Below, one piece after another: positions 29,880 through 39,993 of a stretch of DNA of 64,000 bases. The stretch covers positions 62,001-126,000 of the forward strand of contig CAMCXW010000001.1 in the NCBI GenBank assembly GCA_945883625.1. The letters run 5' to 3'. Made by a program: the position numbers and the translations under genes. Position 1 is the first letter of the stretch; each line of letters starts with the position of its first letter. Source of the DNA: Spirosoma fluviale (GTDB lineage: Bacteria > Bacteroidota > Bacteroidia > Cytophagales > Spirosomataceae). A model generated the notes under the pieces. It did no database searches and was not told the origin of the DNA. It worked only from the letters and a program-made list of their open reading frames with translations.

Positions 29880-30729
29880 AAAAGTAGGTATTATCGGGAT
29901 TGGGTTAATAGGTGGATCCATAGCGAAAGGCTTACGATCATCTGGCTGGGCATCGGAACTTATTGGAATTGAAGCTAATCCAGCTCATGCGATCAAGGCG
30001 CTTTCCTTGCGGTTAGTTGACGAAGTTTTACCTTTGGCAGAAGCCATTGACCGCGTGGATATCTTTGTTTGCGCAACACCGGTAGACGTTTTGGTACAAA
30101 TCATTCCACATGTTTTGGATCAGTTAAAGCCGGGCCAAATCGTGATTGAAGTTGGCTCAACCAAAACTCCCGTATATAATGCATTGAAGAATCACCCCAA
30201 ACGCGCGCAATTTGTTTCCACGCACCCGATGGCCGGAACGGAATTTTCAGGTCCAGAAGCCGCGGTTGAAGGATTGTTTATGGGCAAACGAGGTGTCATC
30301 TGTGATAAGGAATTAAGTTCGACCGATACTATAGAGACTATTGAAAGTTTATATCGAGATGGGTTGAGCATGAACTTGATTTACATGGAATCGATTGACC
30401 ACGACGTGCATACGGCCTATATCTCACACATATCGCATATTTGTTCGTTTGCGTTAGCAACAACAGTTTTGGAAAAAGAAAAGAATGAGGAACGTATTTT
30501 TGAATTAGCTTCAACGGGTTTTGAATCTACGGTTCGTTTGGCGAAATCTTCGCCGGAAACGTGGAGTCAGATTTTTCATCAAAACCAAGAGAATGTCATC
30601 GATGTATTAGACGAATACATTAACACCCTATTAAAATACAAAGGACTGATGTTGTCCGGAAGTTACGATAAATTGAAAGATGAGCTAGGTAAGGCAAACG
30701 ATATTGGCCGTATCCTGAATAAACATTAA
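29869..30729 (+). CDS. tyrA: Prephenate dehydrogenase
   Basis: VGIIGIGLIGGSIAKGLR; THPMAGTEFSGPEAA; AYISHISHICSFALA; overlaps the aminotransferase end. Confidence 0.92.
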   Translation: MESKKVGIIGIGLIGGSIAKGLRSSGWASELIGIEANPAHAIKALSLRLVDEVLPLAEAIDRVDIFVCATPVDVLVQIIPHVLDQLKPGQIVIEVGSTKTPVYNALKNHPKRAQFVSTHPMAGTEFSGPEAAVEGLFMGKRGVICDKELSSTDTIETIESLYRDGLSMNLIYMESIDHDVHTAYISHISHICSFALATTVLEKEKNEERIFELASTGFESTVRLAKSSPETWSQIFHQNQENVIDVLDEYINTLLKYKGLMLSGSYDKLKDELGKANDIGRILNKH

Positions 30730-30730
30730 A

Positions 30731-30760
30731 AAAGCCCCGACTTACATCGGGGCTTTTTTT
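30731..30760. terminator. Bidirectional intrinsic terminator between tyrA and M1 peptidase
   Basis: AAAGCCCCGA-CTTACA-TCGGGGCTTT followed by TTTTT. Confidence 0.92.
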
Positions 30761-32703
30761 TAGTTTCCTTTCGGAGCTCGGTAAACTACAGGCTTCCACG
30801 TATTATTCTTTCCATTGATGTCAGGGAAGACATGGTCAGGATCTATCGTCACCGATTTGATCGGTAGGTTAGTTACGGTTTTAAATGTCCATGAAGCACC
30901 ACGCTGCCAAATCTCCACTGGGAACGTGAAACGTTCTTTTGCGCCACCTGCCATTTCAACTTCAACAATTGCTGGCATGGCCATCTTGTCTAAGTTTTCA
31001 ATCGTGATTAAAGCACCTTTGGCAGGATCTTGATCAATGTAAACGACATCTTTCACCGACTGATCAAGTTTCCATAATTCGTAGAACCAGGCACGCCAGA
31101 ACCAACCTAAATCTTCGCCGGCACCATCTTCTATGGCACGGAAGAAATCACGTGGTGTCGGATGTTTGAAAGCCCAATTTTTGATATACTGCTTGAGTGC
31201 GTAATCAAAACGATCTGCACCTAAGATATTTTCACGTAAAATCCGTAAACCAAAACCTGGTTTATTGTATGCCTCCCAACCTAAATTACGTGCTTGAATA
31301 ACATCCGGTATCGACATGATCGGATCAGCTTCTGCACGGAACATGCGCGGAGCGATTTGATGCATATCAAACTTTGGATTCTTGTACTCACCTTTGTTGA
31401 AGGCATCTGTTGAATAGAAATTAATAAATGTATTAAACCCTTCATCCATCCAAGCGAACTTACGTTCGTTTGTTCCTACGATCATCGGGAACCAGTTGTG
31501 ACCAAATTCGTGATCTGTCACACCCCATAAAGACGCGGTTTGGTCGCGGTAGCCGCAGAAAATAATGCCGGGATATTCCATACCTGAAACGATTCCCGCC
31601 ACATTCGTAGCAACTGGATAGGTATATTCGTATAACCAATTCGAGTAATGCTCGATGGAAGCCTTCACGTATTCAGTAGAACGTGCCCAAGCTTTATCTC
31701 CGTCTGATTCAATCGGATAAACCGAAACAGCGGTAGCTTTTTTACCACTAGGCAAATTGATCATAGCTGCATCTTGAATGAAGGCTTTCGAGGTAGCAAA
31801 AGCCACATCACGCGCATTCTTAATCGCAAATTTCCATGTCAAACGATCTTTAGCCGGACGAGAAGCCGCATCAGTTACCTCGGCAGCTGAACGAATAACA
31901 ACCGTTTTGTCAGATGTTTTTGCTGCAGCCCAACGCTTCATTTGCTCTGCTGTGTACACCTCCGCTGGATTCAACAATTCACCCGAACCTACCACAATAT
32001 GTGAAGCAGGCACATTGATGGAGTACTCAAAATTTCCATATTCTAGATAGAACTCGCCTGCTCCTAAATAAGGTAACACATTCCATCCTTCAATGTCATC
32101 ATATACACACATGCGTGGAAACCATTGGGCAACCGTATACACATCGCCGTTTTTGGTTTCCTGAATTCCCATACGGTCTGAACCGTTTTTCGGGGAAGTA
32201 AATGAATAAACGATTTTGATTTTTGCGATACCCGCTTTCTCCACTAATGGGGTTGCTAAGCGAATTTGCATCCGCGTATCTTCCACAATAAAGTTGGCCG
32301 GTTTCCCATCAACCAAAACACTTTCAATCGCATAACCACCATCAAAAGCGACGTTACCAAAACGACCTCCCAACACAGGGGTTGTTTTGCCTCCGCGCGA
32401 TTGCGTGTTAAACGAATTTTGGTCTAATTGTAACCAAAGAAAAGGCAATTTATCGGGAGAATTATTTTTGTAGGTAATCTCCACATCCCCTGAAATCTTA
32501 CGTTTGGTGTCGTCTAATGAAGCGGATATTTTATAATCAGCGACATTTTGCCAATAAGCGGGCCCAGGCGTTCCGGCTGCAGAGCGAGCGGAAGAAACGG
32601 GGCCATAATTCCAAAGTGGATGAAATAATTCGTACGCATTGTATTGCGCAAATGTTTGGGCAGTACAAAAGAGGAAACTTAGGGTAATTAATTTTTTAAA
32701 CAT
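30760..32703 (-). CDS. M1-family metallopeptidase, secreted
   Basis: Signal peptide; zinc motif [29 protein letters not shown]. Confidence 0.93.
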   Translation of the reverse strand: MFKKLITLSFLFCTAQTFAQYNAYELFHPLWNYGPVSSARSAAGTPGPAYWQNVADYKISASLDDTKRKISGDVEITYKNNSPDKLPFLWLQLDQNSFNTQSRGGKTTPVLGGRFGNVAFDGGYAIESVLVDGKPANFIVEDTRMQIRLATPLVEKAGIAKIKIVYSFTSPKNGSDRMGIQETKNGDVYTVAQWFPRMCVYDDIEGWNVLPYLGAGEFYLEYGNFEYSINVPASHIVVGSGELLNPAEVYTAEQMKRWAAAKTSDKTVVIRSAAEVTDAASRPAKDRLTWKFAIKNARDVAFATSKAFIQDAAMINLPSGKKATAVSVYPIESDGDKAWARSTEYVKASIEHYSNWLYEYTYPVATNVAGIVSGMEYPGIIFCGYRDQTASLWGVTDHEFGHNWFPMIVGTNERKFAWMDEGFNTFINFYSTDAFNKGEYKNPKFDMHQIAPRMFRAEADPIMSIPDVIQARNLGWEAYNKPGFGLRILRENILGADRFDYALKQYIKNWAFKHPTPRDFFRAIEDGAGEDLGWFWRAWFYELWKLDQSVKDVVYIDQDPAKGALITIENLDKMAMPAIVEVEMAGGAKERFTFPVEIWQRGASWTFKTVTNLPIKSVTIDPDHVFPDINGKNNTWKPVVYRAPKGN

Positions 32704-32727
32704 TAGGATGAAGTTATAGGTAATAAA

Positions 32728-34494
32728 TTATTCAAAAATGGTTAAAATCTCGTCATCAAGCAAACGTTTTGTCAAACCTAAGGCCTTAGGAACCTCATAA
32801 TGGTAGAAAAACTTCATGGTATGAATCTTATCTTGATAGAAAGCTTGCTCGCCGCTATTATTTGCTAACGCCTCCGCTGCCACATTTCCTTGCTTCAACC
32901 ATTGCCAAGCAACAACAATCAAGCCAAACAATTCCATGTACAACGTGGAGTCGGCAAGGAATACATCCGGCTGAGCGGCTTTGCTTAATTTGTGCATGGT
33001 TACTTGATTGAGACTAGCTAATTCGTTGGCCAACATCTCTGCGTAGGGTTTCGTTTTCTCCTGTGACATCCCTTTTTGGATATCAGCTTGGATCAATTTT
33101 ACCAAAGCTTGAACTGCTTTTCCTTGTGCGCTTGGGATTCCGCGGCCCAACAAAGTTAAACCGTGAATACCGGTCGTTCCCTCATAAATGGACATAATTC
33201 GGGCATCACGTACCATTTGTTCCAGCGGAAAATCTTCAGTATACCCATACCCGCCTAATACTTGAAGCCCTTGATTAACGGCTAAGAATCCTTGCTCGGC
33301 GGGATATGTTTTCGCGACAGGAGTCATCAGATCCAACAATATTTGTGCTTCTAATTGTGCATCTCCTTCTAAACATTTTGAATAATCTTCCCAAAGAAAA
33401 CATTGGAAGAGAAGACCCATCGCGCCTTCAACGATTGATTTTTGATAGTATAACATTCGTTGCACATCGGGATGATTTTGAATCAGTGTAGGTGAAGTCT
33501 CCGGATCTTTATTCGTCAACTTTCTTCCTTGGCTACGTTCTGAGGCATATTGTTTGGAGAAATGATATGCAGCTGAAGCGATGTAGGCGGCGCCCATGCC
33601 CACGCCTAAACGTGCTTCATTCATCATTTGGAACATATACATGAGGCCTTTATTAGGCTCGCCTACTAGGTGGCCAATCGAATCGCCTTGATCGCCAAAG
33701 GATAAATGTAAAGCTGGAGTTGCTTTTTGGCCCATTTTGTGATAGAGGCCCATCGACAAAACTTCATTGGAAATCCATTGGCCATTTTCTTGTCGGCGCT
33801 TGGGAACCACAAACAATGAAATACCTTTCGTTCCTTTGGGTGCTCCTTCTAAACGGGCTAAAACTAAGTGGATGATGTTTTCTGAAAAGTGATTATCGCC
33901 TCCAGAGATGAATATTTTTTGGCCTTTGATGGCGTAGGATCCATTTCCTAAATCTTTGGCAGTTGTCGTCACATCGTTCAACGAACTTCCTGCTTGTGGT
34001 TCTGTCAAACACATGGTGCCTGTCCATTTACCATTTAGCATGTTGGGAACATAGGCCTGCTTAAGTTCTTCTGATCCAAAACTGGCAATTAAATGTGCCG
34101 CACCGTTACTCAATCCGGTAAACATGACAATGGAATTATTAGCCGCACCGCGAATGAATTCATTTGCACCACCTACAATCGAAGGGAGTTGTTGGCCCCC
34201 TTTCTCATACGAAAACGTAGCCCCGATCATCCCCGACTCACCCATTTCTTTTACATAGGCCTCAACAGAATGATGTACTTGGACAGTCCCGTTTACGAGT
34301 TCAGCCTGTTTGCGATCTGCATCTACAAAATGAGGTCGCAGGTAACGTTCTGCTATTTGCTCGGCAGAGTCCAAAACCATATCGAACATCTCTGGCGTAT
34401 AATCCGCGAAATGAAGATATTGACATAAAGAACCATAATTTAATACCTCTTTTAGGATAAAATCGAGGTTGCGGCGATCGTATTCTCTTGGCAT
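32728..34494 (-). CDS. Acyl-CoA dehydrogenase family protein (long form)
   Basis: MCLTEPQAGSSLNDV; GQKIFISGGDNHFSENI; VLGGYGYTEDFPLEQMVRDARIMSIYEGTTGIH. Confidence 0.93.
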   Translation of the reverse strand: MPREYDRRNLDFILKEVLNYGSLCQYLHFADYTPEMFDMVLDSAEQIAERYLRPHFVDADRKQAELVNGTVQVHHSVEAYVKEMGESGMIGATFSYEKGGQQLPSIVGGANEFIRGAANNSIVMFTGLSNGAAHLIASFGSEELKQAYVPNMLNGKWTGTMCLTEPQAGSSLNDVTTTAKDLGNGSYAIKGQKIFISGGDNHFSENIIHLVLARLEGAPKGTKGISLFVVPKRRQENGQWISNEVLSMGLYHKMGQKATPALHLSFGDQGDSIGHLVGEPNKGLMYMFQMMNEARLGVGMGAAYIASAAYHFSKQYASERSQGRKLTNKDPETSPTLIQNHPDVQRMLYYQKSIVEGAMGLLFQCFLWEDYSKCLEGDAQLEAQILLDLMTPVAKTYPAEQGFLAVNQGLQVLGGYGYTEDFPLEQMVRDARIMSIYEGTTGIHGLTLLGRGIPSAQGKAVQALVKLIQADIQKGMSQEKTKPYAEMLANELASLNQVTMHKLSKAAQPDVFLADSTLYMELFGLIVVAWQWLKQGNVAAEALANNSGEQAFYQDKIHTMKFFYHYEVPKALGLTKRLLDDEILTIFE

Positions 34495-34572
34495 ACTTGT
34501 TCTGTTTAGATGGAAACAAATTTGCAGAGAAAAAATTTATTATGCAAGCATACTACTTTCGACTCCCCCACC

Positions 34573-34607
34573 TACCTTTGGCAAACCTTGTAGGATTGCC
34601 AAAGGTA
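34573..34607. repeat. Dispersed inverted repeat, copy 2 (16-bp stem, 1 mismatch, 3-nt loop)
   Basis: TACCTTTGGCAAACCT-TGT-AGGATTGCCAAAGGTA, intergenic. Confidence 0.8.
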
Positions 34608-34697
34608 ATCAGCAATATATTACTTCCATGTTAATTAGTCATCATTAGAATAATCCTATTAATTGAAAAATTTGGACAGTGCTAGTCTGTTAGCAAT

Positions 34698-34907
34698 TCA
34701 AGGAAGCGGATCGTACCCACTTCCACCCCATGGGTGACAGGAGGCAAGCCGACGAACCATCAAGCGAAAACCCTTGATGAATCCATATTTTTCAAAAGCT
34801 TGTTTGGCGTATTCAGAACATGTAGGTTGATACCTACAGGAATTTGGCAAAAAGGGAGAAACCAACAACTGGTACAATTTAATCAGTACTATGAATATAT
34901 ATTTCAT
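34698..34907 (-). CDS. yidD: Membrane protein insertion efficiency factor YidD
   Basis: LIKLYQLLVSPFLPNSCRYQPTCSEYAKQAFEKYGFIKGFRLMVRRLASCHPWGGSGYDPLP. Confidence 0.96.
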   Translation of the reverse strand: MKYIFIVLIKLYQLLVSPFLPNSCRYQPTCSEYAKQAFEKYGFIKGFRLMVRRLASCHPWGGSGYDPLP

Positions 34908-34991
34908 GCCAATCTTCGGTAAAACAACAAATTAAATAAAAGATCCCTAATTCATTGATTAAATTTCTTAATTGATATAAATTGCTATTCA

Positions 34992-36257
34992 ATGAAGCGC
35001 TTAATCGAATACATGAATCAATTACCCAAACGATCAAAGATCCTCGGACTTGTTGGCATCACCCTTTTCATCGGAATTCTAATCCTGGCCAACTCCCATC
35101 CTTCCCAAAGCTTTTTCCACGTGAAAACGGTAACGGAAAAAAGAAATGATAGTTTGGCCAACTTATATAATCCGGAAATAGCGCAACAAAAATCCATTAA
35201 ACTGGATACCTTTTTCACTAAGCTGCGCGAAAAATCAGGTTTTAATGGTGCTGTATTGATTACCCAGTACGGAAAAATCATCTATAAGAAGGGTTTTGGC
35301 TATTCAAATTACTTCACCAAAAGCGCTATTAATACACATACCCACTTTCAACTAGCTTCCGTTTCCAAGCAATTTACGGCTGTAGCGATTATGCAATTAA
35401 AGGAAAAAGGGCTACTGAACTATGATGATGCAATCTATAAGCATATCCCAGGTTTTCCATACGACTCTAGCTTAACCATCCGCAGTTTACTTACGCACCG
35501 TTCTGGACTTTCCGACTACGCTTATAATATGGACAAGGTATATGATAAAAAAATACCTTTGACAAATCAAAAAGTAGTCGAGATGATGATTCGCCTCAAG
35601 CCGCACATCGACTACCGGCCGAACGCTAAATTCAGTTATAATAACACCAACTACATGTTGCTGGCCTACATCGTTGAGAAACTCAGTGGATTAGGCTTCC
35701 GTGAATACTTAAAGAAAAATATTTTCGAACCGGCAGGCATGTTGGAAAGCTTCGTTTACGACCCCATGCATCCAGAAATGCTAAAAACAGCAGCTACTGG
35801 GTACACGCCTCGGCGCGGAGGACCTGCCGTTTCCGAGTTCAACCACCTAGATGGGGTAACCGGCGATAAAGGCATATATTCCACCGTGGAGGACCTTTAT
35901 CTTTGGGACATGGCCTTGAACGAAGAGAAATTAATCAAATACACAACACTAGAGGAAGCATTTACCCCTCAGCATACCACTCCAAAGGTCTTACCTAAAA
36001 ACTATGGCTTCGGATGGAGACTCACCCAATTGGAAAACGGCGATTGGTTGACCTATCACACCGGTTGGTGGCATGGATTTAAAAACTATTACCTCCACAA
36101 CCCGAAAGATAACTCGGCCATCATCATCTTGGGCAACATGGCCAATCATGCCTTAGCCAAAGTAAATATTGTACAATCCATTTTATATCCAGAAAAATCA
36201 GCCTTATTTATGAAGGGTGATCCCCTACCTGCGGAATTTACCTTAGGAGGAAACTAA
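34992..36257 (+). CDS. Serine hydrolase (beta-lactamase/PBP-like, class C fold)
   Basis: FQLASVSKQFTAVAIMQL (SxxK); YNNTNYMLLAYIVEKLSG (YxN); YHTGWWHGF. Confidence 0.9.
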   Translation: MKRLIEYMNQLPKRSKILGLVGITLFIGILILANSHPSQSFFHVKTVTEKRNDSLANLYNPEIAQQKSIKLDTFFTKLREKSGFNGAVLITQYGKIIYKKGFGYSNYFTKSAINTHTHFQLASVSKQFTAVAIMQLKEKGLLNYDDAIYKHIPGFPYDSSLTIRSLLTHRSGLSDYAYNMDKVYDKKIPLTNQKVVEMMIRLKPHIDYRPNAKFSYNNTNYMLLAYIVEKLSGLGFREYLKKNIFEPAGMLESFVYDPMHPEMLKTAATGYTPRRGGPAVSEFNHLDGVTGDKGIYSTVEDLYLWDMALNEEKLIKYTTLEEAFTPQHTTPKVLPKNYGFGWRLTQLENGDWLTYHTGWWHGFKNYYLHNPKDNSAIIILGNMANHALAKVNIVQSILYPEKSALFMKGDPLPAEFTLGGN

Positions 36258-36265
36258 TTAAAGCT

Positions 36266-36799
36266 ATGAAAAAACTACTTTCTGTTACCATGTTCTTGTT
36301 AGCGAGCATTGCTGCTTGGGGACAACAAGCTGCTGACGATGCCATCAAAGCTACAGTCACCAATTATTTTGAAGGCGTAACCACAGGAGACGCAGCCAAA
36401 TTGAACAAAGCATTTCACGAATCAGCCATCTTACGCACATTTAATGCGGCTACGGGAAAAATTCAAGACATCCCTGTTAAAACTTTTATTAGCAAAACCC
36501 CGGCTGGAGGAGTGAAAGCGAGCACCAAACTGATTTCGTATTCCTATGCTGGAGTTTCAGGTTTAGCTGCTGTCGAAATGCAGTTCGACGAATTTAAATA
36601 CATCGATCTACTTTCCTTATTACAAGTCAATGACGAATGGAAAATTGTCGCCCGTGTGTTTAGCCGCGTAGATCTAGATACCCAACTAAAAGGTTCCGCA
36701 GGCGCAGCAACCAAAGCTACTGGCAAAACACCTGCAGCAGCCGCTCCTGCAAAAAAGAGCACAGCGAATATCAAACCGAAAAAAGATGACGGGTGGTAA
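36266..36799 (+). CDS. Secreted NTF2-like / putative lumazine-binding domain protein
   Basis: Signal peptide; AIKATVTNYFEGVTTGDAAKLNKAFHESAILRTF...DLLSLLQVNDEWKIVARVFSR; Ala/Lys-rich tail. Confidence 0.75.
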   Translation: MKKLLSVTMFLLASIAAWGQQAADDAIKATVTNYFEGVTTGDAAKLNKAFHESAILRTFNAATGKIQDIPVKTFISKTPAGGVKASTKLISYSYAGVSGLAAVEMQFDEFKYIDLLSLLQVNDEWKIVARVFSRVDLDTQLKGSAGAATKATGKTPAAAAPAKKSTANIKPKKDDGW

Positions 36800-36805
36800 A
36801 AACTA

Positions 36806-37113
36806 GACGTTAGACTTTAGACGTTAGACGTTGGACGTTAGACGTTAGACTTTAGACGTTGGACGTTAGACGTTAGACGTTGGACGTTAGACTTTAGACG
36901 TTGGACGTTAGACTTTAGACGTTGGACGTTAGACGTTAGACTTTAGACGTTAGACGTTAGACTTTAGACGTTAGACTTTAGACGTTGGACTTTAGACGTT
37001 GGACGTTAGACTTTAGACGTTGGACGTTAGACGTTAGACGTTGGACGTTAGACGTTAGACGTTAGACGTTGGACGTTGGACGTTGGACGTTAGACTTTAA
37101 ACGTTAGACTTTA
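36806..37113 (+). repeat. Tandem array of 44 x 7-bp heptamers (GACGTTA / GACTTTA / GACGTTG)
   Basis: 308 bp = 44 x 7 with phase kept throughout (unit starts checked at 36806, 36841, 36904, 36960, 37023, 37079); a single off-type unit, AACGTTA. Confidence 0.97.
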
Positions 37114-37130
37114 GACGCAGGAAACTTCTA

Positions 37131-37158
37131 GCGTCTGACGTCTAAAGTCTAACGTCCA
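37131..37158 (-). repeat. Inverted copy of heptamer repeat closing the array
   Basis: GCGTCTGACGTCTAAAGTCTAACGTCCA; the reverse complement of 37131-37156 matches the array end (37093-37118) at 21 of 26 positions, 12-nt loop. Confidence 0.85.
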
Positions 37159-37159
37159 A

Positions 37160-37987
37160 TTACCAATTGATTGGTCCTTTACCTAAGTATTTCTCCACGA
37201 TAGGCTTATAATACGATTTCAATTCCTCGAAAACTGGAACTACCGGAGATTTGGTATACAAATCATATTTATTGAAATCACGAATCCATTCAAGATATTG
37301 TTCGTCTTTGGCTGTCATGAATTGACGGTAGCTTCCACCCGAATGCCACGGGTAGAACGAGTGATAGCGAATCATTGCCATACCCGCTTCCGGAATTTTA
37401 TTTTCAGGATGATTTTTTAACACTTGATACAAGTACTCGTCATGCCCCCAAGCTAAGTGCACATTATCTAATCCGCAGCCTTCAGCATATACACCTAAGT
37501 CAGTGTTATAACGCGAATCAGCCATATCTGGATTTAACGCATTAAACTCTGGATACACGCACGAATAAGGTAATTTACAGCCTACGACAAACACATCCCC
37601 TACTAATCCCCACTGCTCAGCCTGACTTGTTCCGTCTTCATCTGAACCAAATAAATACATGGCTTTACCCAAATCATGAATTAAGCCCACCAACTGCATC
37701 CAATCTGGACGCCCTTCGGCACGAAGACCTTCTGCTGATTGCAATAAATGAATGATATTAGGGAGGGTCAAATCTGGATCAGAAACGTCAACCAAGACAT
37801 TCAAGCGCTCCATCATTTCCCAAATGTCCATCGGACGCTCAAATGTCAAGTACTTATTTTTCATTCGAAGTACATATGCATACGTTTGACGCGATCGCAT
37901 CTTACGGTAATGCTCTTTTACGGCAACGGTGATATCACCCTGCTCATAATTACGAAATTCAGATTTTTCTTTGCTGATCGTTTCCAT
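37160..37987 (-). CDS. Inositol oxygenase (MIOX) family protein
   Basis: HD-type iron-site motifs LVGLIHDLGKAMYLFG, WGLVGDVFVVGCKLP, NVHLAWGHDEYLYQVLK, MIRYHSFYPWHSGGSY. Confidence 0.93.
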   Translation of the reverse strand: METISKEKSEFRNYEQGDITVAVKEHYRKMRSRQTYAYVLRMKNKYLTFERPMDIWEMMERLNVLVDVSDPDLTLPNIIHLLQSAEGLRAEGRPDWMQLVGLIHDLGKAMYLFGSDEDGTSQAEQWGLVGDVFVVGCKLPYSCVYPEFNALNPDMADSRYNTDLGVYAEGCGLDNVHLAWGHDEYLYQVLKNHPENKIPEAGMAMIRYHSFYPWHSGGSYRQFMTAKDEQYLEWIRDFNKYDLYTKSPVVPVFEELKSYYKPIVEKYLGKGPINW

Positions 37988-38027
37988 CGCGCCTAAAGTT
38001 TAGAACGATGAAATTACAGAATGATTT

Positions 38028-38498
38028 TTAATGCTGCAAGAGTGAGAGAATAATCGAACTCATCAGCATTAAGATACCTAAAACAAAAAACACAGTTGGA
38101 TTTAACACAGGCAAACTAGTCTCACTCAAAGAAGCCTCATATGGATTATCCGTTAAATACCGTACCGGAATTTGCTGGCCTATCTCACAATTCTTTGCCA
38201 AACCCTTATCTGCCTCCCGGCGAAACTCGGCACCATTAACATAATAGGATACAATCGGGAAGTAAATCGGAAATCTACCTGAGTGATCATCCCGCGCGTA
38301 CCGACGAGAAATCTCTACGATTTTACCGTACGTAGTTTTTGAATGTGCAATCCAATCTTTCCGCTTGTTATACAAATAAACACCCACACCAATCAAGGCA
38401 AAAGCGATAAAGGAAAACAACACCAAAAATAGTGTCATCGATCCTTGAAAAGAACCGGTAGGCCGACCAGAAATCAATAAAATGCCAACTAAATTCAT
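38028..38498 (-). CDS. DUF3592-like membrane protein
   Basis: Two hydrophobic segments flanking TYGKIVEISRRYARDDHSGRFPIYFPIVSYYVNGAEF...CEIGQQIPVRYLTDNPYEA. Confidence 0.75.
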   Translation of the reverse strand: MNLVGILLISGRPTGSFQGSMTLFLVLFSFIAFALIGVGVYLYNKRKDWIAHSKTTYGKIVEISRRYARDDHSGRFPIYFPIVSYYVNGAEFRREADKGLAKNCEIGQQIPVRYLTDNPYEASLSETSLPVLNPTVFFVLGILMLMSSIILSLLQH

Positions 38499-38754
38499 TC
38501 GTCTATTTGTGCAAACAGGGAACCCCTATCTGATATTTTCATCAAAAGACGTACAAAAAATACTGAAAATCAAATACGTAGCTCATGCGCAAAAAGAGCT
38601 GTGAAGTACACTATTCAAGCACTTTTTAATGTTTTTTGCTAATTCCCGAAAAACAAGATTTCATTTTGACCCATTCATAGAAAAAATAGGCGTATTTTCA
38701 GAAAATGGGTTTTCGAAATAGTGCCAAAAGCTCGAAAAATTTATTTTCCTAAAA

Positions 38755-38784
38755 TTTGATATTTCTTTCAAATTTGTATTTTTG
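38755..38784 (+). promoter_or_regulatory. Promoter TTTG-N18-TATTTTTG upstream of MFS permease
   Basis: TTTG 38755-38758 and TATTTTTG 38777-38784; ATG at 38806. Confidence 0.65.
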
Positions 38785-38805
38785 ACCTGAAAGAAACCAA
38801 AAACT

Positions 38806-39993
38806 ATGAAGCAATCGACTAAAATTCAACTCATGACCATGATGTTCCTCATGTTCTTCGGATGGGGAGCCTGGTACGGTCAAATGAGTAAATACCTACT
38901 AAGCACCTTGAACGCTACCGGCGATCAAGTAGGTAATGCTTACCTTACCTTCTCTATTGCCTCATTTGTTGCTCCATTCTTTGTGGGCCTAATTGCAGAC
39001 CGTTATTTCGCCGCACAAAAAGTAATGGGGGTTTTAAATATTATTGGTGGAGGATTGCTGTATTTATTAAGCCAAACAACGGATCCTGAAATCTTCTTTT
39101 GGTACATTTTAGCCTATACCATGTGTTTCGCACCAAATTTAGCCTTATCAAATTCCATTGCGATGAAGCAAATGCAAAACCCAGAAAAGGAATTTGCCAA
39201 TATCCGGGTAACCGGGACCGTTGCTTGGATTGTGGTAACCAATATCATCGGATTTTACGCCCTTGGAGATAATGTAGCCATATTTCATATTGCCATGTAC
39301 AGTTCTTTCGCCTTAGGAATCTACGCGTTCTTCTTGCCAGACACCCCTCCGAAAGCCGACAAAAATGCATCCATCGCTCAGATTGTTGGCCTAGACGCCC
39401 TCAAACTTTTCAAGGATCGTTCGTTCCTCATTTTCTTTATTTCTTCGATCCTAATCTGTATTCCACTTTCCTTCTATTACGCCATGGCAAATCCTTCATT
39501 AACGGATTCCCACATGAGCAATGTTGAAAACAAAATGTCTTTGGGTCAAGCTTCTGAGGTAATTTTCATGTTGTTAATTCCCTTTGCATTTACACGCCTA
39601 GGAGTCAAAAAAATGCTTATCGTTGGATTAATTGCCTGGATTATACGCTTTGTTTGCTTTGGCTATGGCGATGGACTTTCTAGTGAGTGGATCTTGTATA
39701 TTGGCATCATTCTTCATGGTATTTGTTACGATTTCTTCTTCGTGACGGGACAAATTTATACGGACCAAAAAGCTGGACCCCATATTAAGAATTCCGCACA
39801 GGGGCTAATTACCTTGGCAACCTATGGTGTAGGTATGGGTATCGGATCGAAACTTTCCGGTATTGTTCTAGACATGTATACCACCAATGGCGTCCATGAC
39901 TGGCAGTCAGTCTGGATGGTACCAGCTGGCATAGCTGTTTTAGTACTCGTGCTATTTATCCTGTTTTTCAACGAACGAAAACAAACAGCCTAG
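38806..39993 (+). CDS. MFS transporter, nucleoside permease (NupG-like)
   Basis: MKQSTKIQLMTMMFLMFFGWGAWYGQMSKYL; 12 TM; IRVTGTVAWIVVTNIIGF. Confidence 0.82.
   Translation: MKQSTKIQLMTMMFLMFFGWGAWYGQMSKYLLSTLNATGDQVGNAYLTFSIASFVAPFFVGLIADRYFAAQKVMGVLNIIGGGLLYLLSQTTDPEIFFWYILAYTMCFAPNLALSNSIAMKQMQNPEKEFANIRVTGTVAWIVVTNIIGFYALGDNVAIFHIAMYSSFALGIYAFFLPDTPPKADKNASIAQIVGLDALKLFKDRSFLIFFISSILICIPLSFYYAMANPSLTDSHMSNVENKMSLGQASEVIFMLLIPFAFTRLGVKKMLIVGLIAWIIRFVCFGYGDGLSSEWILYIGIILHGICYDFFFVTGQIYTDQKAGPHIKNSAQGLITLATYGVGMGIGSKLSGIVLDMYTTNGVHDWQSVWMVPAGIAVLVLVLFILFFNERKQTA

Noticed and set aside
36806-37113. Coding repeat protein
   Set aside because: 7-bp units cycle through all frames and TAG/TTAGAC contexts give stops; no long ORF spans the array in the track.
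36806-37158. CRISPR array
   Set aside because: Units are 7 bp, contiguous, with no unique spacers and no cas genes nearby.
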